From assembly GCF_030272615.1 (NCBI RefSeq), contig NW_026728909.1, positions 310,001-374,000 on the forward strand: a stretch of 64,000 bases of DNA, in the 5' to 3' direction. The notes beneath the pieces are model-generated. The model ran no database searches. It saw nothing but the letters and a program-made list of their open reading frames with translations, and was not told where the DNA came from. The DNA is from Cryptomeria japonica. Its lineage: Eukaryota; Streptophyta; Pinopsida; Cupressales; Cupressaceae. The position numbers and the translations under genes are program-made. Each line of letters opens with the position of its first letter. The first letter of the stretch is position 1. Positions 51,053 to 64,000 of this stretch are shown here, piece by piece.

Positions 51053-53748
51053 CTAGTGTGCCCAATTGGATAAATTTTCCATCAAACTTGGTGATGGGTT
51101 GTGTTGATTGATGTGTCGATGCAGAAGGTTGTCCATGAGATTTTGGTGATGTTGGTAATTTTGATAGACACATGGGTTCAAAATAGTATTCTCCCATGCC
51201 TTGATCTTTGATTTCAACTTTTGTTTGAAGTCCATGGATAAAGACTTGATTTTTTCTTGATGATGATCTAATGCTAAGGAAGCTGGAGCTTTCCTATTGT
51301 GTGGAACTAGGCTGTCTTGAGCTGTCCCCATAGCATTGCAATGTTGAAAAGGATTATTATCGGTAGATATGGAGATTTCCTGTCCATTATATGGGAATTT
51401 GACACACTGATGGTATGTTGAAGGCACTACTTGCATTTCATGTATCCAAGGATGACCCAATAGAATATTGTATGTTAAGTCTATGTCTAAGACTTGGCAC
51501 ATAGTGTCCCTTTGTATCAGTCCTACCTAAATAGGTAGTATCACTGTTCCTTTAGATGACTTGTCTTCATCATCATAGGCCTTGATGGTGATCTTTTTGT
51601 TTGGATCAATAGACTTCTCAAAGAAGCCTAATGCACGGATAAGCTTTAAAGCACATATATTGAGACCAACTCCTCCATCTATTAATACTCTTTTAACTCG
51701 ATGTTTGTAGACTAAGACTTTGATATGAAGGGGAGTGTTATGTGGATGACTCAAAGAGACATTATCATGTTGGAAAAGGTGAGTTTATGAGGCCCTGTCA
51801 TATGAGCCACCATGGCTTGGAATTTTATCAATGTCCAGATCTTGAGGAATGTTTGTTTCAACCAATGCTTGTTCTAAGATATCCTTATCTTTTGGTGAGA
51901 ACTTGAGCAACTCGAGTATAGATATTTGAGCAGGAGTTCTCTGTAGTTGATAAACCAAATCATATTGAGTATTGGGAATAGTGGTGGATGTTGATGTATG
52001 CCCTTTCAAGACGCATTTTTGAGCTTTGGTTGTCACATTGATTGATGCATGGTCTTGTTTGTCCTTGATTTTTATGACATTTATTTGGTTATCATCTATC
52101 AATATGTGATTGATGGTGTTGTTGTACAGGTGATTTATACAAGCTCCTCTTGTATCATTTGATGATGGAGCTCCTCCCTTCTTGTAATTTGGAAGAGGAT
52201 TTTTAAAAGCATCGTGGTCACCGTTTGTTTTGAGACCATCAACCATTAAATCACCTCTATTGATCATATCCTGACCAATATTCTTAAGCCTCATGAAATC
52301 ATTTGTGTGATGTCCTTTGTTTCGATGAAAATCACAAAAATACGAATCATTCCACCAAGGTGGTTTGACCTGGGGTTCAAAGTTGTTTATGGTCAGTAAT
52401 GTGATAATTTTGTTCGCCAGGAGTTCTCGAAATGTCAATTCTAAGGTTTTCCCTAATGGTGTGTAGATGTGTCTATTTGGGAAAGTGTTGGTGTTACCTC
52501 TTTGGTTTGTATTATTCCCTCAGTTAGCCTTGTTTATTGTTGTTGCCTTGGGTATTGTTATTGGTATTTGAAATTGAAGGTCCTTGATTGGTATTTTGTG
52601 GATAAGTGTTAGTGCCTTGATTAACACCCTTTTGATTTTTGTTAGATTGTGGATTACCTCATAAAGCTAATACTGGTTGTTTGGACTTCATATCATTAGC
52701 ATCAGCTCCTCCATCATTAACAATGTTTTTGTTTCTTGTCCAAAATCTTGATTTGTCTAAAGTGTTGTTGTTATTTTTATTGTTAAAGGAGTGAGTGTTG
52801 GATGAGTTAATTCCTTCCTTAAATAACTTCAATGTTCCTTTCTTGATGTAGGCTTCCTCTACTTGGATTCCATTTTCTATCAACTTGGTAAAAGCTGGTA
52901 TGCATTGGAGCTTGAGTTGATAACACATCTCACTATTTAGATTGTCAATAAAGATCTCCATCTTTTCCTTTTCAGGCATGTCTCGAGGATATCTCGAAAC
53001 CATACGTCTCCAACACTGAAGAAACACCATGAATGTTTCATTGCTTTTTTGTTTGGTGTTGCATACATCCAACATGGTGATTGCATCCTAAATATTATAG
53101 GAGTATTTTGTGATAAATTTGTTTACAAACTCATCAAATGATCTGATGGGAAGTGTAAGTTTAGACAACCACTCCATTGTTTTCCCTCCCAAACTTCTTG
53201 GGAATAGTCTCATTAAGAATCATCGTGAGAAAACTCTAGGCTTATGGTACAAAATTCCCGAACATGATTGCGAGGATCACTTTTAGCATCGTATTTGTCG
53301 TACTTTCGCATATCTGAATTTGGGGGAAAAGGTATCATGTTTAATCTCCTGTCAAAGGAGTAAGGACAGATTTCATCCAAGGAGTATCGCATTGTGGTCC
53401 CTTGTTGCATGTTCTACATTTGCCTTTGCAGCATTTGGATTTGTTGTGTAAGAGTGACCATGGGTGCATTTGTATGTCGAGGGAAACCTTCCCCCTTTCA
53501 TTAAGATTATCCTGAGGTCGGCCATGGTTGTGTTCGGGGGTGTTATTTTGTTCATGCATGATTTATGGGCCATGTGTTTCTTCTTCTATTTTTTGGTCTT
53601 GATAGGCATAATTTCTAGACCTTGTTCTAAAAATTCTTTCAGCGACATTCCTTAAGTTTTCGGTATTAAAATCTTTAGGAAGTGTAACTCCTTTTCTAGT
53701 TAGCATGAGCATATATTTTTCCTCGTTTGCTTCAATAAGTCTTTCCAT
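51053..53748 (-). pseudogene. Ty3/gypsy-type gag-protease fragment, unit 5
   Basis: All translated pieces are identical to unit 1. The gag domain piece is at 53075-52659, the binding-like segment at 52438-51785 and the protease at 51754-51053. Confidence 0.85.
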
Positions 53749-53776
53749 GAGCCTTTGGAATGAGGGGTTTTCTTGA

Positions 53777-55472
53777 CATTCTTGGAGTTGTCATTCCTAA
53801 GTCACTTTGCTCAATGATTTGAGAGAAAAGACATTGACTTGAGGGATCATGTTAGATAGAGAACAATGGAACATCCCTTGGGAAGTTGAGCTATTCAATA
53901 TAGCTCCATAACTTGCACCAAGAGTCCCATTGGTGTGTGGATCTTTTGGAACCTTAATTTTACGTTTCTGTACACCACATTTCCTGCACACATTTGTGGC
54001 GCCCACCATGGGGCCGAACCCCATTAATCTTATCATTTTTTTTGTAGGAGCAATATTGCAAGCACGTGGGAAAGCTGGTTTAGCACATTGGGACCTTTCT
54101 TTAGTGCGTAGAAACATTAGTTAGTGCTTCTAGTATACTATTTAGTGAAGACCTCTCCACTAGCACATTTAGACTTTTTGTTAGCACCTGATATTCTGGT
54201 TGTATTCTATATCATCATAACGCATTCGACAAACATAGTAGAACATTCGGTAACCATCTTAGCGCATAGAAGTCATTTTGTAGCACATTTTCATGTTTTT
54301 GTAGTGCATCTGCACGTTTCTGTAGCTCACCTGTGCAATAGTCTAATGCATAGCTCTAACAAAGGAAAACGCAAAACTGTAATCGAAGAAAGAAAATTTT
54401 AGGCTTGTGAAGCCCACCCTCAGAATTTGATTATTTTGCTAACTGATTTTGTTCAGGTTCAAACCTTTTTCTGCAGGAGCAATAGGAGTTAGTTTAAGTT
54501 TTTCTTTTCTTTCTTTCAAAAGTTAGTTAAAAAGAACTCACCCTCTTTTTTATTGCAAAAGCTTAAAATAAACCTCATAAGTTCTTTGGGATGTTTAAAA
54601 TGAACTTCATACTTTCCTTTGGTATTTAAAACAAAACTTCATCTTTTTCTTATTGCATGGGTAAAAAGAACAACAAAGAAAAAAATTTCATTCTTCCAAG
54701 TTAGGAAAACACTTCGTTCGGGTTTTAAAAGAACAACAAATTTACTTTTCAATCAACAAAGGTAAAAAGAAATTCACCTTCCTTTGGTGCCTAAAAGGAT
54801 TCATTTTAATTTATTGCAAAAGTAAAAGAAACTCATCTTTATTTTGTGCAAGGAAAAAGGGAAAGTTCTCACTTATCAACTTTAATTTTGTTGACCAAAA
54901 TCACGATTTCTTTTGTTGACCAGGATTTCCAATTTTTTGATAGAAAATCATTGCTATAAAAGGTTAAAAAGAACACCATACTTTTTGGAGCAAAATCTCC
55001 AAACAGAAGTTAGCAAATCATTTCTTTGAAAGGTTAAAAAGAACACTTGAGTGCCTTGTCTCGAAAGTGGAAAGTATATGCTCTCCCCTTAATTGGGTGA
55101 CCAAAATGCCAAACCACTCTTTCATGCTTTCTTCATTTCAAGCAGTTAAATCGTTTAGCAAGCCTGTCATCCCGAGTTTCTCTTAGAGTGCCATTTAAAT
55201 GGTCGGTGAGAAGGGAATGACCTAATTTCGAGCCCCATGGTGGGTGCCAGAAATGTTTGTGGGAAATGCAGTGGTGTACAAAAACATAAAATTCAGGTTC
55301 CAAAAGATCCACACACCAATGGGACTCTTGGTGCAAGTTATGAAGCTATATTGAATAGCTCAACTTCCCAAGGGATGTTCCATTGTTCTCTATCTCACAG
55401 GATCCCTCAAGTCAATGTCTTTTCTCTCAAATCACGGAGCAAAGTGACTTAGGAATAACAACTCCAAGAATG
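53777..55472. repeat. Inverted-repeat pair with its loop, unit 5
   Basis: Arms 53777-54014 and 55232-55472, 21-bp array 54081-54349, A-rich array 54523-55048. No difference from unit 1 was noticed. Confidence 0.85.
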
Positions 55473-57939
55473 GGTGATGTTTGATTAATTTACCATGATT
55501 TCATTCCTAGATATGTATGATATTGAATCTATGATGATTTTAAACTAGTATGAATTTTATGTTATGATAAAGATTAGCAATCCTCTCCTAACAATATATA
55601 CTAGTCTAACATGGATATGCTATGATATTTAAAATTACTTCTAAAATGCTATTAAGATGATTTTATCAAAGAGAGGCTAAATGCTCAGTAAAATGACTAT
55701 AGATTACATGCATGAAACTTGGATATCTCAAAATGAGAGAATGAGAGCTCTATTTATAGGGAAAATAGGGAAATGGATGGTCAAGATTGGATAATCTTAA
55801 CAAGGGCCAGGATTGAAAGTTATCAATCCATGTTTACAATTCTCACCAATGAAATGGTGACAATTGTCAACAAGAGGTTGCTTGAGAGGAGATGAAATAA
55901 TAATTAAATGCTTGAGAAGACATGATGGTTACCTTAGGAGCTAAGGGTTAATGTTAGGTTAGGGTTATCCATTGGATAAAGCTTTTACCCAAGCAGTAAA
56001 CTCTTGTGCAAGGGTTAAAGGGATAACCAAAGTTAAAGCCATGAATGTTTTATGAGACCCTTGGGTTAGATGAGGGTTGAGTTAGAGAGAAAGTCTCTAG
56101 CCATGAAAGAAGGTTGAGTTAACCATTAATGGTTATGAAGACTTTGAGGGTTAACTTGTTGAGGACATAAAGCCTTTAATAGTTATTGAAGACTTTGAGG
56201 GTTTGAGAAGTGACTTCCCTTTTCTTAGGGATGTGACAATAATTAGGAGATGGATTAGGCTAAATTAGAATTGATTAGAATAATCTAGAAGGGGTTTAGG
56301 GAGGCAAGTGGGAGATGTAGGAAAATGGAAGTGGAGGAAAAAGGAATTTAATTAAAATAAAACTACTTTATTTCAATCAAATAGATGCAACTTGCATAAA
56401 TACAAGTGAGGGATTTAAATAAATAAATTAGAATTATTTATTTGCAAGGATTAATTTAATTAAATGTAAGTTTAATTAAAAGGGGAGAAGGGGGAATTTA
56501 ATTAAATAAAGTAATTTATTTAATCAAAGGCTAGAAAAGGCTTAGGTGAACTTAATTAAATAAATTGAGTAATTCATTTAATCAAATAGATGAATATAAA
56601 GAATTTAATTAAATAGAAGAATGAGATTAAAATAAATATTAAATATTCATTTAGGAAAGTGGTCAGATTTATACGTCTACAATAATTACTATCATATCAC
56701 CAATAATGTGATAAAGGCAATTTGTATGTAATATATAGTTACGGAAAAATTTCTCCCATCTTATTATTATAGTTTAAAAATTTTAAATATGTGTATATCC
56801 ATGCAAATTTATTAGAATCCACTATTATGGATTGAGTTGATACAATATGTATTGGAAAGTAGATTAGTTTTGTGTTGAGTATATTTATTTATTAATTCTT
56901 ACTCTATCTTATTAGCACCAAATGTCCTTGTCACATCAAAGAGTGACATATCTTACTACAAACATAAAATAAATACATAATGAATACATATTTCAAAATT
57001 AGAAATATATAACAACTTTCAACTAAAAAATATAAAATTAATTTCAAGTAAAATGAAATAATCTTTCCAAATAAAATAACTCATAACATTTAAATAAAAA
57101 TAAGAACAAGAAAAAAAAAATGTCAAGTAATATAATTTTAATTATTGTAAAGTAATTTGGCTCATGGGTTCCTTTCCCTATTGAGGTGGTTGGAGATAGG
57201 GTGAAGAACTGATAGTGCTAAGTGCAAAAGTGTGTGGACTTCTTAAAGGCCTCCATTAATGTAGTGAGTCTAGATCATGTCAACTCGTCCTTTGCATTCA
57301 CAAACAACCAAAAACCTAATCAAGATATTCCAAAAGGTAATAATGTGAAAATTGAAACTTAGTTTCTCTAGTATGTTTAGTTTGAATGTAAAGCTGATAA
57401 GAGATATTGGATGTAGCTACTATGTAGGATTTTGTCTACGTAAGTAAGAGTAGAGATGCATTCTGGCCCTATTTTAGATTTGTTATTTAATTGAAAAATT
57501 TTCAATTTTTAATATATATGGAATGCAACACCCAAAAGTAGCTAGTTTACAAAAAAATCAATTGTGACTCAAAATTTTATTTGATGAATGTAAATAATCT
57601 ATATTTTAAAATTAAGATTTATAATTCAAAACAAGTAAATATCTGTACTATTTGAATATATATATATATTTAATATATTAGAACTTAAAATGTTAAAAAG
57701 ATAACTGCATATGGATTAGCTTTTCCTCATTACCCATTAAAATACCGATGGAATTTTATTTACAATAAACTGTGATACTTGGAAACTGGCATGTATACCT
57801 TACACCAACCGATGGCTTATTTACATGACTCTACCAAATGATAGTTTATGCCACCATATATCAGATACTAAATACACGGGTGATAAGATCATAGCTGATT
57901 ATTTGGAGGTTATAATGACTATGATGATCCTATATATAT

Positions 57940-58734
57940 CTAGGGACAGAATACAATACTATAGTCGGTGGTACCAGAGGGGCAGGTGAAAGTGCTGGAA
58001 GAATCGTCCTTAGCATAACTGTATGCCTGTGGGCACTGGTTCTTGAACATCATCGAGTAGTTTGTGGCGGGGCAGTTCTTGACATAGGAACCTCTGCAGC
58101 AATACTGGTCAGTTTGAAAGACAGTACAGGCACTATTGCATCCACCATTCACCTTCAATTCAGCAGGGCAAGCAGCATTCACGTCGGCTTTGCATGCAGG
58201 GGCAGTGCACTGTCCATTTGTAGGATTGATGGAGAGAGGAACGTTGAAGCCGTCAACCAGGGAGACATCGTAGAAGTCCTGGTTGCCATCTCCATTTAGG
58301 GTGTACTCGACCAGCGTGGTCGGAACGCCCCCCGAGACTTGGCAGCTCAGTTGGCCGTTGCAGTCACCAGTTTGACAGGTTCCTCGGCCGCTCGCATCGA
58401 AAGAACAGCCAGTTCGGCCCCAGAATCTTGCCGCCTTTGTCCCTGCCGGCACATCGACGGTCCATGTCTGACCTTGGTCAAGCTGCTGCCCTCCTCCTGG
58501 TAGTCCTGCCGCCCAAACTGTGTACCCGCACTGGTTTCGTATATCAAACTTAACTGCCCACGCCTCTGCAACAAAACATACACACACAAAAATTATCGTA
58601 AGGCCTAGAGAGATGTATATACCATTCAACAACCTACAACACGTATTATTTTACCAACACATCTTACGTTGCATATGTAAAGATATGGCCAGTCCAGCCA
58701 CAAGAACAAGCGCAAGATCTGATACCATCGCCAT
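57940..58734 (-). CDS. Thaumatin-like protein TLP-A, unit 5
   Basis: Exons 58734-58668 and 58565-57940. Product identical to unit 1; intact start, splice sites and stop. This is the rightmost TLP-A in the window. Confidence 0.93.
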
Positions 58735-58800
58735 TATACCGTCTGAATTGAACGATTGAATGAAGATAGATAGATTGGGTATATGAGGAGGGATTATTCA

Positions 58801-58808
58801 TTTATATA
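58801..58808 (-). promoter_or_regulatory. TATA box of TLP-A, unit 5
   Basis: TATATAAA on the minus strand upstream of the ATG at 58734. Confidence 0.75.
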
Positions 58809-61025
58809 GAAAAAGATCGCTCCGCCGGTCATGAAGGAAGCAACAGAGGAAGGACCCGGCATGAGAAGGCTAGTATCGTACGCATTCCGGTTACAGAATT
58901 CAAGCTTGCATTTATAACATGACTTGACTTCAGGTAAGAGCTGCCCAGTTTCCAACCGTAAGGGTCATCAATATTCAGATAATAGCTGTAATATTAAAGA
59001 CAACCAAGTTTCACAACAAATCAAACCAACAAAACATAAATAGCCATATGATATGGGAAAAAAAGGATGTTGGATTTAGTTTCATTGAACTTTAACTCTA
59101 AAGTAGCCAAATAAATATATAAGGACTTCCTAAAGTTTATTTTTTTATTTATTTTTGTAGCCCCCACCAATATTGTATAATAGACAAATTAGATATGGGA
59201 CTGAGCATTAAGACTTCTATTTGAAGACCAACCCTAGATAACACCCTTGGCCCTTCAACTATTAATAAATAATTTAGAGCCAACTACCTTAAGAATAAAT
59301 ATATAACGGGGTGAAGGACTCCCTTGTAAGATAAAATAGGACAAGAATGAAATATTGAAAAAAGAATTTAATATGATCTAACAAATATATTTTTCAAATT
59401 ACCAATATAAACCTGTAAATTGGGAAAGAAATCTAGACTCCTAAAGAGGAATTGCTTATCTACAAAGAGAAAATATTCTCAAGGAGTTTCAAGCCTTTTG
59501 CAAATAGGGAAGGGTTGCAAAGAAGATGTAAGGGAGTTTAGATTACTTTCTTAGAATTTCTTAGTCATAGTTAAAATTTTATGTATGATTACTTATTTTT
59601 AATCTCATTGTTTGAAACTAAGTATATACAAAGAAAAAAAATCCTAAAATAATCATAAAAAAAATCTCTGACTAGAAAATTTTAAATATTTAGAAAATAT
59701 AGTTGTCCTTTTAGATTTGCAAATTTCTAAAAAAAACTTGTTCCCCTAGACCTAATCGACATTTCAAGATATTCTTATTTCACTATTGATAATAATTTAG
59801 TCTATTTTTTTAAATCATAAGTTCATATTCCACTACTTATTTAACATTTTTATTTGAAAGCAAATAATACCTATTTAAAAATTAAACCAATTTTTTGAAA
59901 TTATTATAATATTAGTTACAAAAGTCAATTAAAATGTATATTTTTCAAATATTAAATTTTAAACTATTGATATGTTGAGTATTAATTAATAAGTTGTAAT
60001 CTCACTTTTAATTATCGACAAACTTGAAAAATTTATAAATACATTAATAAACATAAAATTTTAAAAATAGATTGAGAAACATTCATAAGAAAACAAAGTA
60101 TATAATTTAGAAAAATGGATCAATCAAACAAAATATCAAGTTTAACCAAAAGAAATTGTAAGCTTTTCCAATTTGATTCTATGAACTTAACATCTTCTTC
60201 AAATAATTTTTCTACAGTTTTTTGTTTGAACATTATTTATTAATAAATTGTATTCTCACTTTTAATTACTAATAAACTTAAATAAATTTATAAATACATT
60301 AATAAGAATAAATTTAAAAAATAGATTTAAAAACACTTATAAGAAAACAAAATATATAATTTTTAAAAAGTGGGTCAATCAAACAAAATATCAAGTTTAA
60401 GCAAAAGAAATTCTATGAAGTTAAAATCTTTATCAAGATAATTTTACATCTTCCGATTTGATTCTTAGGCTACCTTGGCTTTTCAAGTCACTGAAATAGT
60501 TAGGATCAAAAACTGGCCAGCTGTTACCTAGAGTCATTTCATGTATTCAATGCAGGTTTGAGTTCTGATAAACCAGGGCTCTCGTAGCATCCACGGCTTC
60601 TCAGCCGGGTCCATGCTAGTTTGCTTCCTTCTGAAGTTATTACGGTCGGAAACTGGGCAGCGGTTACCTGAAGTCAAGTCATGCACTAAATGCAACCTGA
60701 AGTCAAGTCATGCACTAAATGTAAGTTTGAATTCTAATAACAAGGGCTTTCGTACGATGCATTGACAATTCTATGAATACAATACATGTTACACATTTTA
60801 TGCATATAATACATGTTGCATATACATATAACTGCATCTAGATGCATCTTAGAATCTTATTCATACAATGCATGTTACACATCCTATGCATATAATGCAT
60901 TTTACATAGACATATAACTACATGCAGATGCATCGTAGAAGCTGGATAGAGGGTGCCCTCGTACGTCACACTACTGCTCAGACTGAGTCCATGCTTCCTT
61001 CGTGTCTGCCCGGGAGATCTTTTCC

Positions 61026-61033
61026 TATATAAA
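61026..61033 (+). promoter_or_regulatory. TATA box of TLP-B, unit 5
   Basis: TATATAAA upstream of the ATG at 61100. Confidence 0.75.
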
Positions 61034-61099
61034 TGATGAATCCTTCTTCATATACTCAATCTATCCATCTTCATTCGACCGTTCAATACAGACGGTATA

Positions 61100-61883
61100 A
61101 TGGCAACAGTATCAGATCTTGTGCTTATTCTTGTGGCTGGACTGGCTATATATCTTCAGATGCAAGGTAAGCTGTATTGGTAACATAAGAGTTTTAGATT
61201 GAATACACTATATATCCGAGGTTCACAATAATAATATGCGTGTGTTTTTTGTTGCAGAGGCGGCAGCAGTTAAGTTTGAGATAACGAACCAGTGCAGGTA
61301 CACGGTTTGGGCGGCAGGATTACCCGGTGGAGGGCAGCAGCTCGACCAGGGTAAGACATGGACCGTCGATGTGCCGGCAGGGACAAAGGGAGCAAGATTC
61401 TGGGGCCGAACCGGCTGCTCTTTTGATGCGAGCGACCGAGGAACCTGTCAAACCGGTGACTGCAACGGCCAATTGAGCTGCCAGGTCTCGGGAGGCATTC
61501 CCACCACGCTGGCTGAGTACACCCTCAATGGAGATGGCAACAAGGACTTCTACGACGTCTCCCTGGTGGACGAATTCAACGGTCCTCTCTCCATCAATCC
61601 TACAAACGGACAGTGCACTGCCCCTGCATGCAAAGCCGACGTCAATGCTGTTTGCCCTGCTGAGTTGAAGGTGAATGGCGGATGCAATAGTGCCTGCACT
61701 GTCTTTCAAACTGACCAGTATTGCTACAGAGGTGCCTATGTCGACAACTGCCCTGCCACAAACTACTCGATGATCTTCAAGAACCAGTGCCCTCAGGCCT
61801 ACAGTTATGCCAAGGATGATACTTCCAGCACTTTCACCTGCCCTTCTGGAACCACTGACTACAGTATTGTATTCTGTCCCTAA
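61100..61883 (+). CDS. Thaumatin-like protein TLP-B, unit 5 (one silent change)
   Basis: Exons 61100-61166 and 61258-61883. A private C to T at 61328 is synonymous (Gly in LPGGG), so the product equals unit 1. The last complete gene in the window. Confidence 0.9.
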
Positions 61884-64000
61884 ATCTATATAGGAGTATG
61901 CTCATCTACATCCTAATAATCAGCTATGAGTGTATCACCTCCGTATTTAGTATCTGATATATGGTGGCATAAACTATCACTCGGTAGTCATATAAATAAG
62001 CCATCATTTGTTGTAAGGCGTTAGATGCAATTTTGAAGTATCACAGTTTACTATAAATAAAAGTCCAATATTCTAATGGGCAATTTGAAATAGGTAATTC
62101 ATATGCAATATCTTTTTATAAATGTCTTTTATTATTTTAGTAGGGAAGGGGTCCTAAACCCTTACAAAAAAAACAAATAAACTAGAGAGCAACGACACAA
62201 TCGCTGGCATCGGATAGCCAACACCCCAGAAAGCATAGAAACAACTCTCAAAAGTAATAAAACACTAACAATACCCACATAACTAAACATAATAACCCTC
62301 TCCAACTTCCTACTATCCATAATACAACTACTAGCATATAACTAAAAAGAGTTCATAATAGTATCAGAGTACTTAATCCACATGAAAACACCCAACATAA
62401 GGCATGCAGGCCTGTTTAGATAAAAGTCCATGTTAAAACTAATACTATCATCTTTTGAAATCAACCCAGACCAAAAAAAAGCACCAACCCAATAGCATCC
62501 TACTCATCCTTGATGACGTTCCATTCCCGCACAAGACACTACATCAGTTCCTTCTAGATCTTAGGTTACAACATGTCCTCTTTCTGCTCCTCTTGCAGGT
62601 TGACATCCTTCATCTTTTTTGCTTTTTTCTTCATCTTTCTCTATCTCAAGACAAACCCCATAACGACATTCTGCATAATTCATCAGTAATAGCACATAGG
62701 GAATTCAAGGCCTCTCCCATTAGCTGATGTCCTTGCCTATATTCGTCCATCTTCGCTTTAAGGTTCATGACCTTAACTTGTAGGTTAATTATCTAGTTTT
62801 GCTATTATTTGATGCTAAAATTCTCCTCCTCGGTAGGAGAGTCCTGAGAACAGGGCACCATTTCCACATCCTAAAAAAGTATTTTGAAGCAAGGATTTTT
62901 GTTTCGAATCAACCTTGTCCTCTAGAGAATCACTTAAACCCTTTGAATCCTCCTTACTGTCCTCCCCTTGTTCCTCCCCTTCCACCTGAAATTCCTCATC
63001 CTCCCCCCCTCCTCACTAGAGCTCCTGAGTTGTCATCATCATCAAGGGTAAAAGCCTTTGCCGGTTCAGGGGAAACATCTTCGGTTTCAATTTGTTTTTC
63101 TTGTCTTTGGCGAGCAGATGAGCCGACCTTCTTTCACCAAAGTGACCCTCCTATTTCTCCTTTTCATGCAGGTTATCTTTCACCTAATCTCATAGTTCTT
63201 ACAAGATGAAAAATCAGACACCAATAATATCTATAGGTCCATTGCTATTGTATCCCATCCGTCGTATGATCAGGAATCATTAACCATATTGTTGTGTTGG
63301 TATGGCCACCTCTAGAGTAGCAGCTCTGACCTCTTCCTCATCCTTGTATAGCCAACTAAGGATGTCTTTCCCTTATGATTCATTTGCTAGTGTGCCCAAT
63401 TTGATAAATTTTCCATCAAACTTGGTGATGGGTTGTGTTGATTGATGTGTCGATGCAGAAGGTTGTCCATGAGATTTTGGTGATGTTGGTAATTTTGATA
63501 GACACATGGGTTCAAAATAGTATTCTCCCATGCCTTGATCTTTGATTTCAACTTTTGTTTGAAGTCCATGGATAAAGACTTGATTTTTTCTTGATGATGA
63601 TCTAATGCTAAGGAAGCTGGAGCTTTCCTATTGTGTGGAACTAGGCTGTCTTGAGCTGTCCCCATAGCATTGCAATGTTGAAAAGGATTATTATCGGTAG
63701 ATATGGAGATTTCCTGTCCATTATATGGGAATTTGACACACTGATGGTATGTTGAAGGCACTACTTGCATTTCATGTATCCAAGGATGACCCAATAGAAT
63801 ATTGTATGTTAAGTCTATGTCTAAGACTTGGCACATAGTGTCCCTTTGTATCAGTCCTACCTAAATAGGTAGTATCACTGTTCCTTTAGATGACTTGTCT
63901 TCATCATCATAGGCCTTGATGGTGATCTTTTTGTTTGGATCAATAGACTTCTCAAAGAAGCCTAATGCACGGATAAGCTTTAAAGCACATATATTGAGAC
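61884..64000. repeat. Tandem unit 6, first 2,117 bp (cut by window edge)
   Basis: The start of a further unit, stopping inside the retroelement protease. Differences seen: C at 62905 (as in unit 4) and a private G to T at 63402, which is silent in the minus-strand retroelement frame (Ser TCC to TCA). The array therefore also continues past the right edge. Confidence 0.97.
63387..64000 (-). pseudogene. Ty3/gypsy-type protease fragment, unit 6, cut by window edge
   Basis: Only the protease part is inside the window. The C-terminal tail with ILLGHPWIH is at 63836-63387, and the segment ahead of the in-frame TAG runs off the right edge. The private base change at 63402 is silent in this frame. 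Confidence 0.8.

Larger units (their letters stand above)
49550..61883. repeat. Tandem unit 5 (12,334 bp), complete
   Basis: Same layout and length. Differences seen: T to A at 56921 in the AT-rich region downstream of TLP-A, and a silent C to T at 61328 in TLP-B (glycine codon GGC to GGT). Confidence 0.97.

Noticed and set aside
1-64000. CRISPR arrays, tRNA or rRNA genes, prokaryotic operons
   Set aside because: None seen. The regular repetition is a 12.3-kb tandem array in plant nuclear DNA, and the short arrays lack spacer-repeat structure.

Overview
The window is plant nuclear DNA, most likely from a conifer of the cypress family (Cupressaceae in the broad sense). This is inferred from the thaumatin-like (PR-5) proteins, whose sequence resembles the cypress, juniper and Japanese cedar pollen thaumatin-like allergens. 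It is supported by small GT-AG introns, AT-rich spacers and a decayed plant Ty3/gypsy-type gag-protease fragment. No search was run, so family and genus are inference.

All 64 kb is one head-to-tail tandem array. The same 12,334-bp unit recurs at exactly constant spacing. Five full units start just after each plus-strand thaumatin gene: 214-12547, 12548-24881, 24882-37215, 37216-49549 and 49550-61883. Before them lies the end of a previous unit (1-213) and after them the start of a next one (61884-64000). No single-copy flank is visible, so the array extends beyond both edges. Reading across units showed only eight variable sites and no length change, although the comparison by eye was not exhaustive.

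Each unit (unit 1 coordinates) reads as follows. 214-480 is the 3' flank of the plus-strand gene. 481-1716 is degenerate sequence with a broken minus-strand acidic/coiled-coil-like reading frame. 1717-4412 is a broken minus-strand Ty3/gypsy gag-protease with no reverse transcriptase or integrase. 4441-6136 is an inverted-repeat pair (about 240-bp arms) around a loop holding a strict 21-bp periodic array and a second A-rich motif array. 6137-8363 is AT-rich, partly LTR-like. 8604-9398 is TLP-A, a two-exon thaumatin-like gene on the minus strand. 9399-11763 is a divergent 2.4-kb promoter spacer. 11764-12547 is TLP-B, a two-exon thaumatin-like gene on the plus strand.

TLP-A and TLP-B are paralogues (206 of 230 residues identical) created by an inverted duplication that also carried promoter and 3' flank. 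TLP-A keeps all 16 cysteines expected of a long-type PR-5 protein. TLP-B has lost one cysteine (C179Y) and several family-conserved glycines in every copy, so the change predates the amplification. The biological result is a high dose of a secreted defence/allergen-type protein plus an equal dose of a diverged, possibly misfolding or re-purposed sister. The chief caveat is that exact unit length and near-zero divergence could reflect an assembly artefact, which needs read-level checking.
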